This document shows positions 8,455 through 13,375 of a DNA stretch of 13,375 bases, piece after piece. The stretch covers positions 1-13,375 of the forward strand of contig JBOFIR010000270.1 in assembly GCA_051650265.1 (NCBI GenBank). Direction: 5' to 3'. Each line of letters opens with the position of its first letter. The stretch's first letter is position 1. This DNA is from JBOFEH01 sp051650265 (GTDB taxonomy: Bacteria > Bacillota > Clostridia > Lachnospirales > Cellulosilyticaceae). The translations under genes and the position numbers were made by a program. The notes beneath the pieces were generated by a model. It had not been told where the DNA came from, made no database searches, and saw only the letters and a program-made list of their open reading frames with translations.

Positions 8455-8822
8455 TGAAAAATCTCACGGTTTTGGTAGTAGACGATGCGATTTTTATGCG
8501 AACCGTCCTCAAAAAGATGCTTACAGAAGCAGAGTTTAAGGTGATTGGAGAAGCTGGAAATGGCATCGAAGCAATAGAACTTGCGAAAAAACTCACACCA
8601 GATGTGATTACATTAGATATTACAATGCCAGAGATGGATGGTATAGAAGCCATTGAAGGTATTTTAGAAGTAAGTCCTGAATCAAAGATTATTATGTGTT
8701 CAGCTATGGGCCAACAATCAAAAGTTGTTGAGGCAATCAAAAGGGGTGCTAAAGATTTTATTGTGAAGCCCTTTGAGAAAGCTCGTGTTTTACAAGCTAT
8801 TAACAATGTAACGAATCGTTAA
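8451..8822 (+). CDS. cheY: Chemotaxis-type single-domain response regulator (CheY-like)
   Basis: Encodes 123 residues that are only a receiver domain. Acidic Asp11 and Asp12 bind Mg2+, Asp56 in TLDITMPEMDG is the expected phosphoacceptor, Ser84 in MCSAMGQQS takes the Thr/Ser switch position, and Lys106 in DFIVKPF is the conserved Lys. From memory, the CSAMGQQ and AKDFIVKPF segments closely resemble CheY of Bacillus and Thermotoga, so it is nearer true chemotaxis CheY than a generic receiver. Phe103 occupies the place of Tyr106 of E. coli CheY, as in those Gram-positive proteins. There is no output domain, and no kinase or chemotaxis gene in the window. The ATG at 8451 overlaps the rsmE stop by 4 nt; a second ATG at 8454 is equally possible. 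A strong terminator follows at once. A role in motility is plausible but unproven here. Confidence 0.9.
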   Translation: MMKNLTVLVVDDAIFMRTVLKKMLTEAEFKVIGEAGNGIEAIELAKKLTPDVITLDITMPEMDGIEAIEGILEVSPESKIIMCSAMGQQSKVVEAIKRGAKDFIVKPFEKARVLQAINNVTNR

Positions 8823-8847
8823 ATGGGGGATTTATCCCTCATTTTTT
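8823..8847 (+). terminator. Intrinsic terminator after cheY-like gene
   Basis: An 8-bp GC-rich stem (8823-8830 with 8835-8842, one G-U pair) with a TTTA loop leads directly into six T residues at 8842-8847. It starts right after the cheY stop codon and probably ends the CIRCE operon. Confidence 0.9.
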
Positions 8848-8887
8848 GTGAGTTTATTTTTAGAGTGTGAATGAAAGGAACAAGCAT

Positions 8888-10051
8888 ATGGGTGAAATAT
8901 ATTTAGATAATGCAGCCACCACAAGACCACTAGATGAGGTCATTGATGCAATGTGTTCTGTGATGAAGGAGCAATATGGGAATCCATCTTCATTGCATAA
9001 AAAAGGCATGGAAGCAGAAACTAAAATCAAGCAGGCAACGCAATATTTTGAAAAAGTACTGGGTGCCGCAGCAGAAGAAATCATTTATACATCAGGTGGC
9101 ACAGAGAGTAATAATCTTGCGATTATTGGAACAGCTATGGCACACAAGCGTACAGGTAAGCGAATTATTACATCTGCGATTGAGCATGCATCAGTCAAAG
9201 AGGTGTTTGATTACCTTGCAGGTGAAGGATTTGAGGTGATTGAGCTTCCAGTAGATACAGAAGGTAAAATTGATCTTATGTATCTAGAAGAATCAATTAA
9301 TCATGAGACTATTTTGGTGAGTATTATGCATGTTAATAACGAGGTGGGTGTGGTTCAAGACATCGAAAAAATAGGTAAACTCATCAAAAAGCAAAATTCA
9401 AAGACACTCTTCCATGTAGATGCTATTCAATCCTTCACAAAAGTAGCATTACCAATTCGAAGTGGACAAATTGACCTTGTATCCATTAGTGGGCATAAGT
9501 TTTATGGTCCAAAGGGGATCGGACTGCTTTATAAAAATAAGCGTGCGCGCATCTTAAATTTAGTACATGGTGGTGGGCAACAAAAAAATATGAGATCAGG
9601 AACAGAAAATGTACCAGGTATTGTAGGGATGCACGTTGCTGCGGAGCAAATCCAAAAACAAGGTGAGTCCTATCGTGAGCACCTACGCGCATGTAAAGTT
9701 TATTTAGGATCACAGATTCTTGAGATGATTCCAGATACACATGTAAATGGGCCAGCACTAGAGGATGGGGCACCACATATACTCAATATTGGGTTCAAGG
9801 ATGTACGTGCTGAGGTGCTACTTCATGCATTAGAGCAAGAAGCTATTTTTGTATCCTCAGGGTCGGCATGTTCATCCAATAAAGTAGCTAAAGCAGGAAC
9901 ATTGGTGGCGTTAGGTTTGCCAAAGGAACATCTTGATAATGCGATCCGTTTTTCGTTTGGCATTGAGACGACTATGGCAAATTTAGACCAAACGCTTCAA
10001 GTGCTTAAAGATAAAATAGCAATGCTAAGAAAATATACATTAAGGAGGTAA
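8888..10051 (+). CDS. nifS: Cysteine desulfurase (NifS/IscS family), partner of ThiI
   Basis: Encodes 387 residues of a class V aminotransferase-fold, PLP-dependent enzyme that takes sulfur from L-cysteine and holds it as a persulfide. Seen motifs are YLDNAATTRP near the start, TSGGTESNN, HVDAIQSFTK, the PLP lysine Lys204 in ISGHKFYGPKG, and the catalytic Cys328 in SSGSACSS. It lies 5 nt before thiI, the same pairing as the NifZ-ThiI couple of Bacillus subtilis, so its main client is probably ThiI rather than an Fe-S scaffold; no iscU or sufU gene is present. I prefer the ATG at 8888 with AAAGGAA at 8874-8880; a GTG at 8867 in the same frame lacks a ribosome binding site. A terminator precedes the gene and no clear promoter is visible before it, so how it is transcribed is uncertain. 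Confidence 0.93.
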   Translation: MGEIYLDNAATTRPLDEVIDAMCSVMKEQYGNPSSLHKKGMEAETKIKQATQYFEKVLGAAAEEIIYTSGGTESNNLAIIGTAMAHKRTGKRIITSAIEHASVKEVFDYLAGEGFEVIELPVDTEGKIDLMYLEESINHETILVSIMHVNNEVGVVQDIEKIGKLIKKQNSKTLFHVDAIQSFTKVALPIRSGQIDLVSISGHKFYGPKGIGLLYKNKRARILNLVHGGGQQKNMRSGTENVPGIVGMHVAAEQIQKQGESYREHLRACKVYLGSQILEMIPDTHVNGPALEDGAPHILNIGFKDVRAEVLLHALEQEAIFVSSGSACSSNKVAKAGTLVALGLPKEHLDNAIRFSFGIETTMANLDQTLQVLKDKIAMLRKYTLRR

Positions 10052-10056
10052 CTCAA

Positions 10057-11244
10057 ATGAAAAACGTATTTTTAGTAAAATATGGTGAGTTAGCGATCAA
10101 AGGGAAAAATAGACATATTTTTGAGAACCGTCTTGTAGATACAATTCGTAGAAATCTCAAATCAGTAGGACATTTTGATGTCAAAAAAGAACAAGGGCGT
10201 ATTACAGTTGAACCAACACGTGAAGATGATTTTGATATTGATTTTGTGATTTCAAGATTAACACGTATCTTTGGAATTATTGGTGTAGCTTATGGTACAA
10301 AAAATGATGAAGTATCTTTAGATGCGATTAAAGAACTAGCGCGTGAGCACATGGCAAAAGAATGTGAGGAGAGAGGGCGCAAGTTTACATTTAAAGTTGA
10401 AACAAAGCGTGGTGATAAACGTTTCCCTATGACATCAATGGAAGTAAGTGCAGAAATTGGTGGCTTCTTACTCGATGAATTTAGTGACCAGATCAGCGTT
10501 AATGTACGTGAGCCAGAAATGACACTTATGGTAGAGATTCGTAAAGGCACATATGTGTACTCAAAATCCTACAAAGGTGCGGGTGGGATGCCATACGGTA
10601 CAAATGGAAAAGCAAGTATTCTTCTTTCTGGTGGAATTGATAGCCCTGTAGCAGCTTGGATGATCGCTAAGCGTGGGGTTGAAGTGGATGCGATCTACTT
10701 CCATAGTCCACCATATACAAGTGAACGTGCAAAAGAGAAGGTAGTGGATCTTGCGAAAAAGGTAGCAGTATATACAGGTGGTATGAATGTACATGTTGTA
10801 CCATTTACAGATGTACAAATGGCTATCTATGAAAAATGTCCACATGAAGAACTAACAATTATCATGCGTCGTATCATGATGGAGATTGCACAGCGTATTG
10901 CAGAGAAAAATGGTGTGCAAGCACTTATTACAGGAGAAAGTATTGGGCAAGTAGCGAGTCAGACAATGCATGGACTTGTGGTAACTGATGCATCTGCACG
11001 TATGCCTGTATTTAGACCGCTTATTGGATTTGATAAACAAGAGATTATTGCAATTGCGAATAAGATTGATACGTATGAAACATCTATCTTACCATATGAA
11101 GATTGCTGTACAATCTTTGTACCAAAACACCCTCAAACAAAACCAAAGCTTGAATACATTGAGCGTTCAGAGCGTTTACTTGATGATGTGATCGAGGAGC
11201 TTATGCTTCAAGCAATTAGTGGAACAGAAGTAATCCGCGTGTAA
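10057..11244 (+). CDS. thiI: tRNA 4-thiouridine synthase ThiI
   Basis: Encodes 395 residues of ThiI, which adenylates U8 of tRNA and inserts sulfur to make 4-thiouridine, a near-UV sensor; in some bacteria it also serves thiamine thiazole synthesis. The N-terminal ferredoxin-like and THUMP domains cover about residues 1-165. The PP-loop ATPase motif LLSGGIDSP is at 189-197. Cys350 and Cys351 in EDCCTIFVPKHPQTKP lie where E. coli ThiI has Cys344. The protein ends without the rhodanese domain of the E. coli enzyme, so sulfur must come directly from a desulfurase, which fits the adjacent nifS-like gene. The ribosome binding site AAGGAGG just before the start overlaps the end of that gene. A large palindrome follows the stop. 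No thiamine genes are present, so tRNA modification is the more likely role. Confidence 0.96.
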   Translation: MKNVFLVKYGELAIKGKNRHIFENRLVDTIRRNLKSVGHFDVKKEQGRITVEPTREDDFDIDFVISRLTRIFGIIGVAYGTKNDEVSLDAIKELAREHMAKECEERGRKFTFKVETKRGDKRFPMTSMEVSAEIGGFLLDEFSDQISVNVREPEMTLMVEIRKGTYVYSKSYKGAGGMPYGTNGKASILLSGGIDSPVAAWMIAKRGVEVDAIYFHSPPYTSERAKEKVVDLAKKVAVYTGGMNVHVVPFTDVQMAIYEKCPHEELTIIMRRIMMEIAQRIAEKNGVQALITGESIGQVASQTMHGLVVTDASARMPVFRPLIGFDKQEIIAIANKIDTYETSILPYEDCCTIFVPKHPQTKPKLEYIERSERLLDDVIEELMLQAISGTEVIRV

Positions 11245-11256
11245 TGTGCATAAAAA

Positions 11257-11298
11257 ATATAGTGTAAAAGTCTACCTAGGTAGACTTTTACACTATAT
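11257..11298. terminator. 42-nt perfect palindrome, bidirectional terminator between convergent genes
   Basis: Two 21-nt arms (11257-11277 and 11278-11298) are exact reverse complements with no spacer, centred on CCTAGG. It sits 12 nt after thiI and 4 nt beyond the 3' end of the minus-strand HPr-like gene. Reading on the minus strand, the stem is followed by six T residues (A-run 11252-11257 on the plus strand), a strong terminator for the HPr-like gene. On the plus strand only a loose AT-rich tail follows, so termination of thiI is likely but less certain. Confidence 0.85.
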
Positions 11299-11302
11299 AT
11301 AA

Positions 11303-11539
11303 TTAATCTTTATTCCTAAAATCTTTGAGGTGCATCATTAGGATGCTTGCCATGTCATCATCATGGATATCTAAACGAATAGGTTTGGATAAATCGAGAC
11401 TAAAGATGCCCATGATGGATTTTGCATCAATGACGTACCTTCCAGAGGTGAGGTCAAAATCGCCGTCATACTGACTGATAAGATTAACGAATTGCTTGAC
11501 TTTCTCAATAGAATTGAGTGAAACTTCAACAGATGTCAT
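11303..11539 (-). CDS. HPr-family small protein lacking the phosphorylatable His
   Basis: Encodes 78 residues resembling the fold of HPr, the phosphocarrier of the sugar phosphotransferase system. The central motif YVIDAKSIMGIFSLDLSKP matches the HPr segment around regulatory Ser46 (here Ser41). The spacing of the helices and the late IRLDIHDDD strand also fit. The N-terminal GxHARPA loop is missing: the equivalent stretch is LNSIEKVKQFVNL and holds no His, so the protein cannot accept phosphate from Enzyme I. It may be a regulatory relative comparable in principle with Crh, which also lacks that His, but the function is unknown. The start is backed by AGGAGG (complement of 11548-11553), 8 nt upstream. 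It is monocistronic, with its own promoter and the palindrome terminator, and lies opposite to all neighbours. Confidence 0.82.
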   Translation of the reverse strand: MTSVEVSLNSIEKVKQFVNLISQYDGDFDLTSGRYVIDAKSIMGIFSLDLSKPIRLDIHDDDMASILMMHLKDFRNKD

Positions 11540-11566
11540 AACACAATCCTCCTTTATTCTTACTTG

Positions 11567-11572
11567 TATAAT
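11567..11572 (+). promoter_or_regulatory. Possible -10 box for mtaB, overlapping the divergent promoter
   Basis: A perfect TATAAT at 11567-11572 lies 43 nt before the mtaB start codon, but no good -35 hexamer is found 16-18 nt upstream. It overlaps the -10 of the minus-strand promoter, so the two could not be occupied together. Confidence 0.4.
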
Positions 11573-11597
11573 ATATGCATCACAGATTAGTTGTCAA
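11568..11597 (-). promoter_or_regulatory. Promoter of the HPr-like gene
   Basis: On the minus strand, a perfect TTGACA (complement of 11592-11597) and TATTAT (complement of 11568-11573) are 18 nt apart. A TATATT two bases nearer gives a 16-nt spacing as an alternative. Transcription would start near 11561, just ahead of the ribosome binding site. Confidence 0.75.
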
Positions 11598-11615
11598 CAT
11601 GAAAGAGGTGTAATC

Positions 11616-12914
11616 TTGAAAAAATCAGCGTTTTATACGTTAGGCTGTAAGGTAAACCAATATGATACCGAAGCCGTTATGGAAAACTTTAAAAATAGTG
11701 GGTATGAAATTGTACCTTTTGATGAATATGCGGATGTTTATGTGGTAAACACATGTACAGTAACCCATCTCAGCGATAGAAAATGTCGTCAAATGCTTAG
11801 AAAGACAAAGAAAATCAACCCAAATAGTATTCTTGTAGCTATGGGATGCTATGCACAGTCGGCAGGAGAGAAAATTAAGACAGATGTAGAAGAAGTTGAT
11901 ATTATCGTTGGAACTAACCACCGTCAGAAGATCGTAGAATTGGTTGAGCAGTTCAAAGAGGATCAGGTGTTCAACCTTGTGGATGATATTATGGAAGTGA
12001 CAGAGTTTGAAGAACTCACTATTTCAAATATGGATGAGCGTACACGTGTGTATCTCAAGATTCAAGAAGGATGTAATAATTACTGTACTTACTGCATCAT
12101 TCCATACGTACGTGGAAAGATTCGTAGCCGAAAAGAAGAAAATGTGCTTGCAGAGGCAGAGCGCCTTGTAGCAAGTGGATTCAAAGAAATTGTGCTTGCA
12201 GGAATACATGTGGCTTCATATGGGAAAGATTTAGAGGGAACATCTCTTATTCAAGTCATTGAAAGACTGAATGAAGTAGAAGGATTAGAGCGTATTCGAT
12301 TGAGTTCTATAGAGCCTGTGGTTGTGACAGAGGCCTTCACGCAAGCTTTACCTCGTTTGACAAAGCTTTGTAGACACTTTCATCTTTCCCTGCAGAGTGG
12401 ATCAGATACAGTGCTTAAGCGTATGAATCGTAAGTATACTACAGCAGAGTACTTAGAGAGTGTACGCAGGCTCAGAGCGGTATGGCCAGATGTTGCGATT
12501 ACCACAGATATCATTGTAGGCTTCCCAGGTGAGAGTGAAGAAGAGTTTAAGGAGACGATGGCATTTGTCGAAGAAGTAGGTTTTGCACAAGTGCATCTGT
12601 TCCCTTATTCAACACGTGAGGGTACAGTGGCTGCGAAGATGAAAGATCAAATTGCACCACAAGTCAAGGATGACCGTGTTACACGCCTTAAAGCAGTATG
12701 CGATGCGAGTCGTCAAGGTTTTATCTCAGGACATATCGGACAGGTCGTAGAGGTTTTATTTGAGACCATAGAGGATGGGATAGGTACGGGTTATACAAGC
12801 AACTATCTCAAGGTTCATGCAAGTGTCTCAGAAGAGATTAGTAATACAGTGCGCCAGGTGAAAATTGATACAATTGAAGGTGATGTGCTGATTGGTACAT
12901 TAATTAGCTCATAA
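11616..12914 (+). CDS. mtaB: tRNA t6A37 methylthiotransferase MtaB
   Basis: Encodes 432 residues of the MiaB/RimO/MtaB methylthiotransferase family. MtaB converts t6A37 to ms2t6A37 in tRNAs decoding ANN codons, using two [4Fe-4S] clusters and SAM. The N-terminal UPF0004 domain carries Cys11 (TLGCKVNQYDTEA), Cys47 (NTCTVTH) and Cys78 (MGCYAQ) for the auxiliary cluster. The radical SAM ligands are Cys153, Cys157 and Cys160 in EGCNNYCTYCIIPYVRGKIRSR. A C-terminal TRAM RNA-binding domain follows. The KVNQYDTEA form of the first motif indicates MtaB rather than MiaB or RimO. I choose TTG at 11616, with AAAGAGGTG 5 nt upstream. The frame is open upstream to 11496, but that would run through the divergent gene and promoter and add 40 unrelated residues. 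It often follows rsmE in related genomes; here five kilobase-scale insertions of other genes separate them. Confidence 0.93.
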   Translation: MKKSAFYTLGCKVNQYDTEAVMENFKNSGYEIVPFDEYADVYVVNTCTVTHLSDRKCRQMLRKTKKINPNSILVAMGCYAQSAGEKIKTDVEEVDIIVGTNHRQKIVELVEQFKEDQVFNLVDDIMEVTEFEELTISNMDERTRVYLKIQEGCNNYCTYCIIPYVRGKIRSRKEENVLAEAERLVASGFKEIVLAGIHVASYGKDLEGTSLIQVIERLNEVEGLERIRLSSIEPVVVTEAFTQALPRLTKLCRHFHLSLQSGSDTVLKRMNRKYTTAEYLESVRRLRAVWPDVAITTDIIVGFPGESEEEFKETMAFVEEVGFAQVHLFPYSTREGTVAAKMKDQIAPQVKDDRVTRLKAVCDASRQGFISGHIGQVVEVLFETIEDGIGTGYTSNYLKVHASVSEEISNTVRQVKIDTIEGDVLIGTLISS

Positions 12915-12930
12915 ATTGTATTTTTATAAT

Positions 12931-12959
12931 TGCATATCCAAGTGTATTGTATTATGATA
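12931..12959 (+). promoter_or_regulatory. Promoter of ireB
   Basis: TTGCAT at 12931-12936 (4/6), a 17-nt spacer and TATGAT at 12954-12959 (5/6) fit a sigma-A promoter. Transcription would start near 12966, giving a leader of about 34 nt. No convincing terminator separates mtaB from ireB, so read-through may add to it. Confidence 0.65.
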
Positions 12960-12999
12960 TATCTAAGAGATTAACTGTTACTATTGGAAGGTGAGGCAA

Positions 13000-13254
13000 A
13001 TGAAAAATATCAATGAGACCATGCAGTTTCACTTTGAAATGCCAGAAAGAGTATCTACCAGAGAAGTTTTAATAGATGTTTATACAGCACTAACTGAGAA
13101 AGGGTATAACCCGATCAATCAAATCGTAGGCTATATTATGTCAGGTGATCCAACCTATATTACAAGCCACAAAGGTGCGCGAACAAAAATTCGTAAACTC
13201 CAAAGAGATGAAATTTTAGAGGAGTTAGTAGCATACTACTTAAAACAATCATAA
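13000..13254 (+). CDS. ireB: IreB family regulatory phosphoprotein (UPF0297)
   Basis: Encodes 84 residues, standard for the IreB/UPF0297 family. In Enterococcus faecalis IreB is a substrate of the PASTA-domain Ser/Thr kinase IreK and a negative regulator of cephalosporin resistance; elsewhere the role is little known. Visible hallmarks are NETMQFHFE, VYTALTEKGYNPINQIVGYIMSGDPTYIT from residue 27, and RDEILEELVAYYL at the end. Thr7 lies in the N-terminal segment where IreB is phosphorylated in E. faecalis. The ATG at 13000 has GGAAGGTGAGG upstream; a GTG at 12991 in the same frame lies inside that site and is rejected. It has its own promoter and terminator and probably precedes ruvX, as in many Firmicutes. 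No Ser/Thr kinase gene is in the window. Confidence 0.94.
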   Translation: MKNINETMQFHFEMPERVSTREVLIDVYTALTEKGYNPINQIVGYIMSGDPTYITSHKGARTKIRKLQRDEILEELVAYYLKQS

Positions 13255-13258
13255 ACTG

Positions 13259-13284
13259 GCTGTAGATTATATCTACAGCTTTTT
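13259..13284 (+). terminator. Intrinsic terminator of ireB
   Basis: A 9-bp perfect stem (GCTGTAGAT at 13259-13267 with ATCTACAGC at 13271-13279), a TAT loop and five T residues at 13280-13284. It begins 4 nt after the ireB stop and makes ireB a probable single-gene transcript. Confidence 0.9.
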
Positions 13285-13291
13285 ACTTTAA

Positions 13292-13320
13292 TGGACACAA
13301 AGTCGTCCGAAAGATAGGAT
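13292..13320 (+). promoter_or_regulatory. Likely promoter for the gene leaving the window
   Basis: TGGACA at 13292-13297 (5/6), a 17-nt spacer and TAGGAT at 13315-13320 (4/6) form a plausible sigma-A promoter placed directly after the ireB terminator. It would serve the gene starting near the right edge. Confidence 0.55.
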
Positions 13321-13370
13321 ATTTTCCTTAGGGAACATCTATAAAGATCAACGAGAGAAGAGGAATGAGC

Positions 13371-13375
13371 TTGCG
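13371..13375 (+). CDS. Start of next gene, possibly ruvX (partial)
   Basis: Only two codons at most are visible. AGAGGA at 13359-13364 is 6 nt from a TTG at 13371 followed by CG, which would give Met-Arg, the usual first residues of the RuvX Holliday-junction resolvase-like protein that follows ireB in many Firmicutes. The ATG at 13365 is an alternative but abuts the ribosome binding site. The identity is inferred from gene order alone. Confidence 0.3.

Noticed and set aside
8423..8806. 127-codon minus-strand open frame over the cheY-like gene
   Set aside because: It lies wholly opposite a clear receiver domain, has no recognisable motif, and its low-complexity composition is that of a complement strand.
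12915..12932. Hairpin after the mtaB stop as a terminator
   Set aside because: The 7-bp stem is almost entirely A-T with one G-U pair and no T-run follows, so it is too weak to call a terminator.
13323..13334. Small inverted repeat TTCC-TTAG-GGAA downstream of the last promoter as an operator
   Set aside because: Four-base arms are expected by chance in AT-rich sequence and match no operator I can name.
1..13375. A previously undescribed multi-gene system, mobile element, CRISPR array or defence island
   Set aside because: Nearly every gene belongs to a well-known housekeeping family in a familiar order; no direct-repeat array, transposase, integrase, tRNA or toxin-antitoxin pair was seen.

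Overview
The window is a gene-dense stretch of a low-to-moderate GC Gram-positive chromosome, most likely from a Clostridia-type Firmicute (possibly Lachnospirales). The evidence is the CIRCE-controlled hrcA-grpE-dnaK-dnaJ cluster followed by prmA and rsmE, a ThiI without a rhodanese domain, an IreB-family protein, strong AGGAGG-type ribosome binding sites and sigma-A-like promoters. The species cannot be fixed from the sequence alone.

Layout. Positions 1-1881 hold the 3' end of lepA (elongation factor 4) and, 9 nt later, hemW (radical SAM heme chaperone). A consensus promoter (1912-1940) and an exact CIRCE operator (1951-1977) then open the class I heat-shock operon: hrcA, grpE, dnaK and dnaJ. 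It continues with prmA (ribosomal protein L11 methyltransferase), rsmE (16S rRNA m3U1498 methyltransferase) and a single-domain chemotaxis-type CheY whose start overlaps the rsmE stop. A stem-loop and a possible extra promoter lie between dnaK and dnaJ. A clear intrinsic terminator (8823-8847) ends the series. Next come a cysteine desulfurase and thiI, a pair for sulfur delivery to tRNA 4-thiouridine. A 42-nt perfect palindrome (11257-11298) separates thiI from a small convergent gene on the minus strand, an HPr-fold protein without the phosphorylatable His. That gene is divergent from mtaB (tRNA t6A37 methylthiotransferase), and their promoters appear to overlap. ireB follows with its own promoter and terminator. 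The window ends at a further promoter and the probable first codons of the next gene, plausibly ruvX.

How the genes work together. The theme is proteostasis and translation quality: chaperones and their repressor, ribosome and rRNA methylation, a translation GTPase, and two tRNA thiolation routes (s4U and ms2t6A). HrcA would repress its own operon through CIRCE. IreB belongs to a family regulated by PASTA-type Ser/Thr kinases. The CheY and the His-less HPr-like protein are the least expected members.

Most of the window is well-known housekeeping, and I found no convincing new multi-gene system. The points most worth a second look are the orphan CheY coupled to rsmE, the HPr-like protein lacking its active-site His, the overlapping divergent promoters, the dnaK-dnaJ stem-loop without a T-tract, and several gene starts that automated calls would place too far upstream. 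No tRNA, rRNA, insertion sequence, CRISPR array or prophage signal was seen. No gene-free stretch exceeds about 120 bases.
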